Shown: positions 46,880-55,585, counted from the stretch's first letter. The stretch is DNA of 64,000 nt from Sphingobacterium sp. UBA5670 (GCF_002420705.1 NZ_DIIM01000020.1:131816-195815), one strand, 5' to 3'. Numbers and translations are program-made. The notes: a model not told the origin generated them from the letters alone.

Positions 46880-46915
46880 TTGTAGTGGTCATCAATATGA
46901 TATACATTTGACCAC
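46880..46915 (+). promoter_or_regulatory. Integrase promoter overlapped by an inverted repeat
   Basis: A TTG (46880-46882) and TACATTTG (46903-46910) are separated by 20 bases, forming a full promoter for the integrase with a leader of about 68 bases. An inverted repeat GTGGTCA (46885-46891) / TGACCAC (46909-46915) places one arm in the spacer and the other over the end of the -7 box. This is the geometry of an operator or of recombinase/excisionase binding sites. Confidence 0.6.
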
Positions 46916-46984
46916 CACGAATTTGATTTACGTGAGAATGGCTGATAAGGCTTAGCAATTTTTGTTAACTCTAAATGTGTAGAA

Positions 46985-48388
46985 ATGGAAAAAATCAAAC
47001 ATGAGCTGGATTTGCTTCCTATGGTTTTAAGAACTAAAGCAAGAAAGACAACTGGAAAAGCTCCACTAACAATTCGAATTACCCTTAAAGATCAAAAACC
47101 AAAGGAGGTACCCGTAGGTACGACTATTCTACCAGAGAATTGGGATGTTGAAAGCAAAACAGTATCAAAATCTGAATCTAATCACCGCGCTATAAATAAT
47201 AAAATTAAAGGAATGTTAGTCGATCTTAATAGGATCTACGATAAACTCTTTTTTGAACATAATATTATTACTCCTGAAATGATCAAACGGGTTTATTTTA
47301 ATAAGCCTATAGTTGAAGAATCAATAATTGAAGATCCTACGCTGCCTCCTACCCTCCTTGAAGTTTTCGATGAATTCATTGAAAAGTTTCAAAAAATGGT
47401 TGAAAAAGATGATCGGTCACCGTTTACAAAAACTCAATTAAAAACTACAAAGAAGAAACTACAAACATTTCTTCAGGTAAAGTACAAAAAGGATGATATA
47501 GATTTTAAGGAAATTTCGCCTGAGTTCGGAGACGAAATTTTTGATTTTCTCACCCTAGACGTGCCCAAACCTTTAAGTGAGGGTACGGCTAAAAAGCATA
47601 TAAAGAAGATTAAACAAATCATCAAAATTGGGGTAAAGAAAAGAATTATACTTACAAATCCCATAGAGGATTTTGTATGTGGTGGCGATCAAAAAGAAAT
47701 ACCTCCTTTAGAGTATGACCAAGTGCTAAAAATTTTTTATAAAGATTTTGGAATTGATAGGTTGAATGAAGTTAGAGATGCATTTATTTTTCAAACTTTC
47801 ACAGGATTTGCATTCCAGGACATTTATAATTTAACATCTGAAAATATAATATTAGTAGGACAAAATAAAGAACGATGGTTAGCCAAACATAGGGGAAAAA
47901 CAGATGTCTATGAAATTGTACCAATGCTACCTTTAGTTGAGCAATTAATAGATAGATATAAGGATCATCCCAAATGTGTTTTAAAAGGCGTATTAATGCC
48001 CGTAAACTCAAATACAAGGTATAACGGCTATCTAAAAGAAATTGCTGAGATTTGCAACATAAATAGGAAATTAACAACACATCTTGCTCGTCACACATTC
48101 GCAGATATAATGTTGAACCTAGGTATGCCTATGGAGGATGTAGGAAAAATGCTTGGACATAGATCAATTAGAACAACTCAAAGGTATTGTAGAGTGAGCA
48201 TAAGACGTCTCCAAAAGAATTTCAACGAATTTATCCGACCAGTATTAAGTATGAATACTACTATGAAAATACTAACAGCAAATCCACAAGATTCGAACGA
48301 TTCACAAATTCTTAAATCGAAGGTTGTACCTTTCAGCACTTTCTGCTCAACAGGAACAGTGAATTTCAGTTATTCTATAGCAAAATAA
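46985..48388 (+). CDS. Tyrosine recombinase (integrase), CTnDOT-like
   Basis: This 467-residue site-specific recombinase is expected to insert and excise the element at the adjacent tRNA-Lys. Residues about 10-110 are an arm-type DNA-binding domain, 120-220 a SAM-like core-binding domain, and 235-420 the catalytic domain. The HxxR box is HLARHTFA and the nucleophilic Tyr is in TTQRYCRV. The place of the first catalytic Arg reads FTGFAFQDIYNLT, lacking Arg, as in CTnDOT-type integrases. A non-conserved tail of about 45 residues follows. The next gene starts three bases downstream. Confidence 0.93.
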   Translation: MEKIKHELDLLPMVLRTKARKTTGKAPLTIRITLKDQKPKEVPVGTTILPENWDVESKTVSKSESNHRAINNKIKGMLVDLNRIYDKLFFEHNIITPEMIKRVYFNKPIVEESIIEDPTLPPTLLEVFDEFIEKFQKMVEKDDRSPFTKTQLKTTKKKLQTFLQVKYKKDDIDFKEISPEFGDEIFDFLTLDVPKPLSEGTAKKHIKKIKQIIKIGVKKRIILTNPIEDFVCGGDQKEIPPLEYDQVLKIFYKDFGIDRLNEVRDAFIFQTFTGFAFQDIYNLTSENIILVGQNKERWLAKHRGKTDVYEIVPMLPLVEQLIDRYKDHPKCVLKGVLMPVNSNTRYNGYLKEIAEICNINRKLTTHLARHTFADIMLNLGMPMEDVGKMLGHRSIRTTQRYCRVSIRRLQKNFNEFIRPVLSMNTTMKILTANPQDSNDSQILKSKVVPFSTFCSTGTVNFSYSIAK

Positions 48389-48391
48389 AAT

Positions 48392-49144
48392 ATGGGAAAG
48401 CTGGAAAATAGAATATTTGTGATGGGAGATATACACGGTGCATATGAGCAATTACTTCAGTGCCTAAGACGTTCAAACTTTAATTATGAAAAAGACATCT
48501 TAATTCAATTGGGTGATGTGGTGGATGGTAACCCTTATGTATTTGAATGCGTTGAAGAGCTATTAAAAATTAAAAATTTAATTGCTATAAAAGGAAATCA
48601 CGACGCTTGGTTTCAACATTTTTTAGATACGGATTACCACCCTCAATCATGGAATCACGGAGGGATTGCCACTCTTGAATCCTATTTAAAGCATTGCCAG
48701 CCGAACGGTAAAATAATTAAAACTGCCAAAGGCTATAAGTCCTCACTGAATGCTGGCGATATTCCTGAAAATCATAAAACCTTTTTTAAGAGACAGAAAT
48801 TATATTATGTAGATGAGAAAAACCGTTGCTTTGTTCATGCCGGTTTTGATCAAAAAAAACCATTTTATGCACAAGAAGAAGAGAATTACTACTTTGATCG
48901 GAGATTATGGAAAGATGCTTTAGATCAACAAAAACTTGGTTCTATTATTCCATTGACAAAATTTAGTCAAATATTTATTGGCCATTCTGCAACAACTAGG
49001 TGGAAAACAACAGAGCCAATGAATGCTTTTGAAATAACTAACTTGGATACTGGAGCTGGACATCAAGGCAAACTAACAATTATGAATATTTACACAAAAA
49101 AAATTTGGCAATCTGATTTTAATATCCACCATTATTTAAAATAA
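48392..49144 (+). CDS. PPP-family metallophosphatase (serine/threonine phosphatase-like)
   Basis: This 250-residue enzyme has the three metal-binding motifs of PPP phosphatases in order: GDIHG (about 12-16), GDVVD (near 41-45) and GNHD (near 68-71). It then has the later histidine in FIGHSATTRW. It is similar in size to phage lambda phosphatase. It follows the integrase after three bases and is probably co-transcribed with it, so it looks like cargo of the element. Its target, whether phosphoprotein or small molecule, is unknown. Confidence 0.88.
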   Translation: MGKLENRIFVMGDIHGAYEQLLQCLRRSNFNYEKDILIQLGDVVDGNPYVFECVEELLKIKNLIAIKGNHDAWFQHFLDTDYHPQSWNHGGIATLESYLKHCQPNGKIIKTAKGYKSSLNAGDIPENHKTFFKRQKLYYVDEKNRCFVHAGFDQKKPFYAQEEENYYFDRRLWKDALDQQKLGSIIPLTKFSQIFIGHSATTRWKTTEPMNAFEITNLDTGAGHQGKLTIMNIYTKKIWQSDFNIHHYLK

Positions 49145-49178
49145 AAAGCTTCCGAATATTCAATGCCAAATCTAGCAA

Positions 49179-49220
49179 TAATGTAATGATATGAAGCAAT
49201 AGATTCATACCATTACATTA
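49179..49220. terminator. 17-bp inverted repeat between convergent genes
   Basis: Arms 49179-49195 and 49204-49220 are complementary with one mismatch around an eight-base loop. It lies between the convergent phosphatase and GIY-YIG genes and would fold in transcripts from either side. The stem is AT-rich and T-rich sequence follows on the right. Confidence 0.6.
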
Positions 49221-49249
49221 TATATTTAAACAGAATACTCGATAAATTT

Positions 49250-50464
49250 CTATTTTAATTTTATTCTTTTTGTCACAGGGTCATATTTGTAGTTCACAAT
49301 GCTTTCATTTAAAATCAATTGGATTGTTTCTTCGATTACGTCAAATGGAACTACAAACCATTCTCTTGGATTTAATCTTTGCCCTTTTTCATTAAACATA
49401 TCAATGTCTAAACAAGAGTTGGCAAAAAATCTATGCAAAAGGCCTTCAAGTTTGTCAGCATTTCTATTATATACTTTGTAAGTTGCAACCTTCATAACAT
49501 CTGCAAACAAATATGTAGCTTCATTCTTAGCATTTTTTATCCTCTCATCTACTGAATTTCTCGCAAAACCAACTTTGAATAAGTCTTTAATATTGGCGAT
49601 TTGTGGATTACTCGATTTTGATTTCAGAATATAAATCCAACCGGAGTGTATATCATCCTCATTTAGAAGTCCAGTATTGACAAACAAGTCATGTTCTATT
49701 TGCTCATAAGTATTAGTGATGAGTTTTCCGCTTTTTTGAATTTGCTTACCTAGCGAACGAAAAAGCATATTGCTATATGTTCCATTTTCAAAAACCGTTC
49801 TCGTACGACCTTCCGTTCGCACCCTGTTTCCCGAATCTAGTTCTTTTTCTTCAACCTTCAAATTCGCAGACTCCAAATACAGCATGATGCCATCCATTAA
49901 ATAAAAATCTCCAACATGTAGATTTTTTTCAATGTTTTTAAATGGCATAATTTTTCTTTTCCCTTCTTTAATTTCCTGATGCACTTTAAGGAACATTATT
50001 TCATATTTCTCAAACTCTTTATCTTTAATCGGCTTTCTCTGTGCAACAAAATCAGTTTCTGCTCTATCTCCTGGTTTGGGGGTATGTTTGAATTTGAAAA
50101 TATCCAAATCCTTATCTGAATCTAATAAATTAAATTCATCATCATCATCATTAAGAATGTCTTCAATTGTAGTTGTTTTCAATTCTACATAACCCAAAAG
50201 ATTGTGTCTATCAAATGGTTTTAAAATTTTCTTTTGGGCCTCATTTTCCCTAAAATTTTTCAATTTTGCCATCAAACCATATTCAGACATACTTGAACTA
50301 TTTGGTTCCCTTTTATTATTATCAAAGAATGAGTTTATTTCTTCAAATGAATCAATAAGTCTTTCCTCTTCCGTTTTTACAGAAGAAGATTTAGCTTTAG
50401 AATCTAGTAATCCAAATTCGTCATCAACAAAAATATCGTCAATTGTCAATTTCTTTTTAGCCAT
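49250..50464 (-). CDS. T5orf172 / GIY-YIG nuclease domain protein
   Basis: This 404-residue protein ends in a T5orf172-type GIY-YIG nuclease domain (about 273-385) with GWIYIL (275-280), KVGF (297-300), the catalytic Arg candidate R308 and the metal-binding Glu candidate E340. A middle region (about 145-255) with GDFYLMDGIMLYLE and NGTYSNMLFRSLG often accompanies this domain. The N-terminus is acidic and disordered and carries one motif twice (TIDDIF...LLDS at 7-22 and TIEDIL...LLDS at 99-116). The start overlaps the helicase stop by eight bases, so translation is likely coupled. I infer that it is the cleaving subunit of a three-gene restriction-like system. Confidence 0.85.
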   Translation of the reverse strand: MAKKKLTIDDIFVDDEFGLLDSKAKSSSVKTEEERLIDSFEEINSFFDNNKREPNSSSMSEYGLMAKLKNFRENEAQKKILKPFDRHNLLGYVELKTTTIEDILNDDDDEFNLLDSDKDLDIFKFKHTPKPGDRAETDFVAQRKPIKDKEFEKYEIMFLKVHQEIKEGKRKIMPFKNIEKNLHVGDFYLMDGIMLYLESANLKVEEKELDSGNRVRTEGRTRTVFENGTYSNMLFRSLGKQIQKSGKLITNTYEQIEHDLFVNTGLLNEDDIHSGWIYILKSKSSNPQIANIKDLFKVGFARNSVDERIKNAKNEATYLFADVMKVATYKVYNRNADKLEGLLHRFFANSCLDIDMFNEKGQRLNPREWFVVPFDVIEETIQLILNESIVNYKYDPVTKRIKLK

Positions 50465-52424
50465 TTGCCAATGCTTTTTTTCGTTTTAATTCCCTTAAAA
50501 AGACCAGCGCTTCTGCCATTCTTTTTTCCTTCTGATCAAAGGCATGAATATTTGGCTGTTCACCATTGTTTTTTTTAACCCACTCTTTAATTTTCGGCCA
50601 TAACAAAATTGCTTCTTCTTCAGTCATCTCAAATTTAGTAGATTGAATATGTTCGTCAATCAATTTTAAAACTTGAGTGGTTACCGATTTAGATAATATT
50701 TCAAATGCTTTTTGAAAAGGATTTATTTGATCTATCAAATCGATATGGATATCATCAATATTTACAAAACTGCCCGCCATTCTTATAAACTTCTTATCTC
50801 CTTGTTCTTCAATCGTGCTGTTTTTTATAACAGAATCAGCAACAACATGTTGTCTAACGGATTCAATATCATTATCACTTAAATCAGGATATATTTCTCG
50901 GATAATTTTAGGAATTAGAATAGTATTGATCACTTCTGGTTCAACATTGCCCGGCAATGCTTTGAGCATTTTGGGGTCTTGTAATATTTTTGCTTTTAAA
51001 TCATTCAGATCTGTCTCAATAATGTCTTTCGCTCTTTGTGAAGTAGGTAATTTAAAACCTCTTATTTTGATGGTATTATCATCATCTTCTTCATATTCTT
51101 CCTCTTCATCATCTTTCTTTAGTTTGAATTTAAAGTTTGGAGCTAAAACTTGTTCCATAAGCAAAGATGCAGTAACGGCTTTAAGCATGTTATTTACAGA
51201 CAATTTTACTTCTTCATCTTGAGCATCGGGTTGGGCAATGAGGTTGGTAAACTGTGCATGAGATTTGTTGTTACTATCTCTAGTTGCACGACCAATAATC
51301 TGGATAATTTCTGTTAACGAGCCCCGATAACCAATAGTTAAAGCATGCTGGCAATAAGGCCAATCAAAACCCTCTTTAGCCATTCCCAAAGCAATAATAA
51401 TATCAATATCGTCAGCTGAGTTTACTTCTCTTAGATATGTAGTAATTTTATCCCTAGATTTTGGATTGTCCTGAACTAAATCGGCAACTTTTAAAATTTT
51501 GTTTGTTTTTCGACTCTTAATGTGTATTACTCCAGTGTTTTCATCTTGATATTCTATTGTTCCCAAAACCTCAATAATATGGTCAACTTCATCATGTTTA
51601 AGCCTTGATGATTCTGCAGAATTTACATTTGGAATATGAATAATCGTTTTTTGGTTCTCATCTAGTATTTCTGCTAATGCCGAAATCCCGGTTTCAAGGT
51701 TCTTCTTAAAATATTTACCTGTATAAAAATGATACCCAATCCCTAACGACTTCAAAAACTCATAACCATTTAATTGTTGGTAGTATGTGTATGTAACCTT
51801 AGTAAATTTTGCTTCATCTTCGGGCATTAACACCGGTATATTATCACCTCTAAAGTATGAGCCAGTCATTGCCACTATGTGAGCATTTGAATTTGCCATA
51901 ATGCTTTTTAGAACTTGCCCTAGGATATTGTCCCCTTCAGCTGATACGTGGTGAAACTCATCAATAGCGACCAAAGTATCATCCAATTGTTTTGCGTCCA
52001 AACCATCAAATGCAAAACGCAAAGTGGCGTGTGTGCATACTAATATCTGTTCGTCGGATCTTAAAAAGTTTAGGAATGCATTGACTTTACTTTTCTCTTC
52101 CCCAGGAGTACAAAGGTTGTAACGCGGATTGGGATTCCAATCAGCAAAAAAGCCGGACTTTTTCAATTCTGTTGTGCCAAAAGATGCTCCGATAGATTTT
52201 TCAGGAACAGCAACAATAACTTTTTTAATGCCTTGGTTTTTTAATTTATCCAAAGCAATAAACATTAATGCTCGCGATTTTCCAGAAGCTGGAGGCGCTT
52301 TTAGTAGTAAGTATTGAGCGGTCCTTCCCTCATATGCTTTTTCCTGCATTTCCCGCATTCCCAAAGCATTAATACTTTTACTCTTTCCAGTTTGATTGTA
52401 TGTTACATTTACTAAATTTGGCAT
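50457..52424 (-). CDS. Superfamily 2 DEAD/DEAH-type helicase, restriction-subunit-like
   Basis: This 655-residue ATPase has a Q-motif (REMQ, 24-27), Walker A APPASGKS (43-50), DEFHH (155-159), motif III TGS (187-189), motif V AKEGFDWP (349-356) and motif VI QIIGRATR (375-382). This arrangement resembles the motor of type I and type III restriction subunits. No nuclease domain precedes the motor. The C-terminal part (about 430-655) includes a very acidic stretch (about 445-462) and has no motif I recognise. It lies between a methyltransferase gene and a GIY-YIG nuclease gene on the same strand, suggesting a translocase partner. Confidence 0.9.
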   Translation of the reverse strand: MPNLVNVTYNQTGKSKSINALGMREMQEKAYEGRTAQYLLLKAPPASGKSRALMFIALDKLKNQGIKKVIVAVPEKSIGASFGTTELKKSGFFADWNPNPRYNLCTPGEEKSKVNAFLNFLRSDEQILVCTHATLRFAFDGLDAKQLDDTLVAIDEFHHVSAEGDNILGQVLKSIMANSNAHIVAMTGSYFRGDNIPVLMPEDEAKFTKVTYTYYQQLNGYEFLKSLGIGYHFYTGKYFKKNLETGISALAEILDENQKTIIHIPNVNSAESSRLKHDEVDHIIEVLGTIEYQDENTGVIHIKSRKTNKILKVADLVQDNPKSRDKITTYLREVNSADDIDIIIALGMAKEGFDWPYCQHALTIGYRGSLTEIIQIIGRATRDSNNKSHAQFTNLIAQPDAQDEEVKLSVNNMLKAVTASLLMEQVLAPNFKFKLKKDDEEEEYEEDDDNTIKIRGFKLPTSQRAKDIIETDLNDLKAKILQDPKMLKALPGNVEPEVINTILIPKIIREIYPDLSDNDIESVRQHVVADSVIKNSTIEEQGDKKFIRMAGSFVNIDDIHIDLIDQINPFQKAFEILSKSVTTQVLKLIDEHIQSTKFEMTEEEAILLWPKIKEWVKKNNGEQPNIHAFDQKEKRMAEALVFLRELKRKKALANG

Positions 52425-52509
52425 TGGTAATTCTTTTTCTTGTATATATTCCCTTACAACTAATCAAATTGATAACAATAATTCTAATTATAAATGATAC
52501 AAAATGCAT

Positions 52510-52517
52510 CAAACTTA
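52510..52517 (-). promoter_or_regulatory. -7 box for the helicase-nuclease pair
   Basis: TAAGTTTG on the - strand is an exact TAnnTTTG match that overlaps the last codon of the methyltransferase gene, with a predicted leader of about 80 bases before the helicase. No -33 element is seen. It would allow the helicase and nuclease to be made separately from the methyltransferase. Confidence 0.4.
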
Positions 52518-55223
52518 ATTAATTATGTTTTTTTTTAATTTCTTATGATTTGCAAATAGCGTATCTTTCTTTAACATTTCTTCATACTGTTTAAACAAAT
52601 ATTCCAGTCGCTCAGTATCATTTTTAAAAGGTTGCAAACGGTAACATTGTTCAATGGCAACATCTAATTCTTTATGTGCTTGTAACAGACCTTTGGGCAT
52701 AGTGCCTGGATTATACAATTGCGCCATCGTTTTGCTTGGGTGTTTTGCTCTTTCATCTAAAATTGCAAAAACATATAAGTTTAAATTTTCCTTTTGCTTG
52801 TTTGTGATTTCTGGAAATGGAAATGTATTGTAGCAAAGAGTATTTGAATATTGCATATCCATTTTTAATCTTCCAGCAACAGCCTTTACCCAAACTATAT
52901 GCATTTTTGAAGATATAACACCGAAAAGCCAAGGTTGCACTTTATATATTATTCTTGTTGCGTTAGAAGGCACATAAGCGTCGTCAAAATATCCAATTGG
53001 AATATAATTTCTTCTTTCTGAACCTGTTTGAGGCACTAAAATAAATTCTCCTTCTTGATGCTTATCCTCGTCAAAAAAGTGTGGAGTTGCTGCTTTCTTT
53101 TTTGTAGCTGCTTTTTTACTGTTTAACCTAAAAATTTCAACTTTTTCAAAACGCTCTGCAAGTTCTTTAATTTTATATGCATCAGAAACCGTATTATCTG
53201 TTATATAAATGCAATATCTGTTTGTTCCGTTTATAAACTCAGAGGCTCCAATAAACTTCTTTATAAATTTTGAAACAGATGTATTTTGTGCTATAATTTT
53301 GTCTTTTTCTTCTTGATCCAAAAGTAAATTGCCATTGTCACTAATCTTACTGCCAATAATCATTTCAGGAAAATTTGAAATAGCCTTATTTCTAGCAGTA
53401 ACAATTAGATTACCAGTGTTAGTTAAATATGGACTAATATTCTTTACACTTTGCTGAAGATTATTATTGTAAATAAACTTTTCTGTGCCGTCTATATTTC
53501 TAATCCCTATAATGACAACAGCAACTTTGGCATTGCCTTTGGCATTATTAATCCATTTAAAAGATTGATGGGCAAAGTGAATTTCTTGTCCTTTATTCAA
53601 AATTAATGGCCATAATAATGCTACTTGTTCACCTTGTGTTATAGAGTTGGTGGTTACAAATGCATATTTAGCTTTTGTATTTTGAATATAAAGAGTAGCT
53701 TTATAAAACCAACATGCTATATAATCGAGTTTTTTATAGTTTTTTACTTGAGAAAAAACTATTTTCATATCCTCCTTCTGAATTCCATCTTGTCGGCTAT
53801 AACCTAGATATGGAGGGTTCCCAATTACAAATACTTCGTCCGTTATAGAAATTGGACAAACCACATTCCAATCTAATCTTGTTGCATTCCCTTGCTTAAT
53901 CTGTCCTGCTTCTTTCAAGGGTAAAATAGGTCTCGATTTTCCATAATCAAACAATCGTTCTTCAAACACCTTGTTCATTTGGTGTTCAGCCAACCAAAGA
54001 GAAAGTATTGCCATTTCATGGGCAAAATCATCTATTTCTATACCGTAAAATTGTGAAAGCTGTATTGCAGTCCATTTAATCGTTGGAGCACTGCCTTCTA
54101 AATCAGTGAGTTTTTCTAAAATTAGTATTTCAAGTAAACGTATTTCTTTGTATGTAATAATTAAGAAATTTCCGCTACCACACGCTGGGTCAAAGAATTT
54201 AATATTTGAAATTCTTTTTATAAGCGCTTTCAAATGGTTAATTGTCGTTGCATTTTCAAAAGCTTCATAGAGCTCATCAAGAAACAAAGGTTTTATCAGT
54301 TTAAGAATGTTCTCTACAGAAGTGTAATGCATTCCCAAATCATTACGATATTCAGGAATAACTACTGCTTGTATCATTGACCCAAAAATATCTGGGTTAA
54401 TATCTTTCCATTGTAATTCACCTAACTCAATAAGTGTCTTTCTTGCTTTTGCAGTAAATAGTGGAGAGTATATTTTCTGATTAAACAGTCCACCATTTAC
54501 ATAAGGGAATTTGGTTAAAAAGTCTGGAAATCCTTCATCATTTTCACTATCCAATCGGTCGAATAAATTATCTAAAAATGTATGCGTATCTTTTCCGTTC
54601 TCGGCTGTATGTTGAGCTAATGTATTGGTAAAAATGCTGTCTTTCTCAAATATTTCAGTATCTTCTGCAAAGAAACAAAATAACAAGCGGGACAAGAAGA
54701 TATTGAGATTGTGAATACTTTCTTTCGAATTGTATATAGCCGGATTTTCGTCAATTAACAAATCATACAAAGATGCCATTTTGTATGAAGCATTTCTATC
54801 CGCCTCATTATTATTTGTTGCATTATAAACTTCGCTACCTGCTAATGGCAAAAAGAAATCAAAATATTTTGGTAAATCCTTTAACTGAATATCTAAGTTC
54901 TTACCTAATTTAAGGTCTTTTGCAACTAATTGTTCATAGTCGGTAATAATTGCAAATCTAGGTTGGTGTTTTAAAATTCGTTCTTTTTTGGCAAACTCCT
55001 CAATGCTACTAAGAAGCTGGTTGGTGGCTTCTACTTTAAAAAATATTTTCTTTTTGTATAGTATTTCGCCCTCAATTTTTGATAAATTGTAGTCCCCCTT
55101 TTTTAGTCTTGTTACCGAAGCTTTAGAAATTCCGTATGCAACCAGCAAATCAAAAACAAATTCTTCTTTCGAAAAATCGTCAAATATTGTCTGTACGTTT
55201 TGTTGTATTTCAGTGGATTTCAT
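52515..55223 (-). CDS. MmeI-like class I DNA adenine methyltransferase
   Basis: This 902-residue protein has the MmeI-like layout: an N-terminal region (1-120), a helical spacer (about 140-330), an N6-adenine methyltransferase core with motif I DPACGSGNFL (345-354) and motif IV NPPY (469-472), then a target-recognition region (about 620-830) and a C-terminal helical part. In MmeI the N-terminus is a nuclease with a D...ExK motif. Here the matching segment reads about GEILYKKK then KVEAT (52-67), with no Asp and Thr in place of the catalytic Lys, so cleavage activity is probably lost. The N-terminus also contains a helix-turn-helix-like GISKASVTRLKKGD (31-44). It likely protects DNA and specifies the target for the downstream helicase and nuclease. 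Confidence 0.9.
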   Translation of the reverse strand: MKSTEIQQNVQTIFDDFSKEEFVFDLLVAYGISKASVTRLKKGDYNLSKIEGEILYKKKIFFKVEATNQLLSSIEEFAKKERILKHQPRFAIITDYEQLVAKDLKLGKNLDIQLKDLPKYFDFFLPLAGSEVYNATNNNEADRNASYKMASLYDLLIDENPAIYNSKESIHNLNIFLSRLLFCFFAEDTEIFEKDSIFTNTLAQHTAENGKDTHTFLDNLFDRLDSENDEGFPDFLTKFPYVNGGLFNQKIYSPLFTAKARKTLIELGELQWKDINPDIFGSMIQAVVIPEYRNDLGMHYTSVENILKLIKPLFLDELYEAFENATTINHLKALIKRISNIKFFDPACGSGNFLIITYKEIRLLEILILEKLTDLEGSAPTIKWTAIQLSQFYGIEIDDFAHEMAILSLWLAEHQMNKVFEERLFDYGKSRPILPLKEAGQIKQGNATRLDWNVVCPISITDEVFVIGNPPYLGYSRQDGIQKEDMKIVFSQVKNYKKLDYIACWFYKATLYIQNTKAKYAFVTTNSITQGEQVALLWPLILNKGQEIHFAHQSFKWINNAKGNAKVAVVIIGIRNIDGTEKFIYNNNLQQSVKNISPYLTNTGNLIVTARNKAISNFPEMIIGSKISDNGNLLLDQEEKDKIIAQNTSVSKFIKKFIGASEFINGTNRYCIYITDNTVSDAYKIKELAERFEKVEIFRLNSKKAATKKKAATPHFFDEDKHQEGEFILVPQTGSERRNYIPIGYFDDAYVPSNATRIIYKVQPWLFGVISSKMHIVWVKAVAGRLKMDMQYSNTLCYNTFPFPEITNKQKENLNLYVFAILDERAKHPSKTMAQLYNPGTMPKGLLQAHKELDVAIEQCYRLQPFKNDTERLEYLFKQYEEMLKKDTLFANHKKLKKNIIN

Positions 55224-55312
55224 TTTTAATTTATACAGTCTTTTGAAATAAGAAACTTTTTCACGGTTTTGTCCAAATTCTCTGCAATTGACAACAAGAT
55301 ATCAAATTGTGA

Positions 55313-55585
55313 TTATTGTTTGATTTGAGAAAGCATTAAGCATACTGAATCTGTTTTCAAGTGTTTCAGCTTAACCAAATGTAAAACACCATTTTTTGTC
55401 AACAGTTCCTTAATTATTTTTTGGAAATTCGACATACTGTTAAGAAGGTCAATTTGAATTGCTTTCATTATTTCAACCGTTAGTTTGTCTGCCGCTAAAT
55501 TAATGAAATTATTTAATGGTATCTGGAAAAAAAGTATATAAAAGTGGTAATATTGTAATAATGCGATAGACCAAGTTATTTGCAT
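55313..55585 (-). CDS. Possible small protein upstream of the methyltransferase
   Basis: A 90-residue open frame starts with a hydrophobic stretch (about 1-28, rich in Tyr, Phe and Leu), followed by an amphipathic helical part that ends in SQIKQ. Very AT-rich sequence can produce such frames by chance. No family is recognised and no promoter box is seen. It may be a membrane-attached small protein or not a gene. Confidence 0.3.
   Translation of the reverse strand: MQITWSIALLQYYHFYILFFQIPLNNFINLAADKLTVEIMKAIQIDLLNSMSNFQKIIKELLTKNGVLHLVKLKHLKTDSVCLMLSQIKQ

Noticed and set aside
49250..55223. BREX, DISARM or classical type I restriction system
   Set aside because: There is no PglZ, BrxC, DUF1998 or HsdS-like gene, and the methyltransferase has the MmeI-like layout with its own recognition region.
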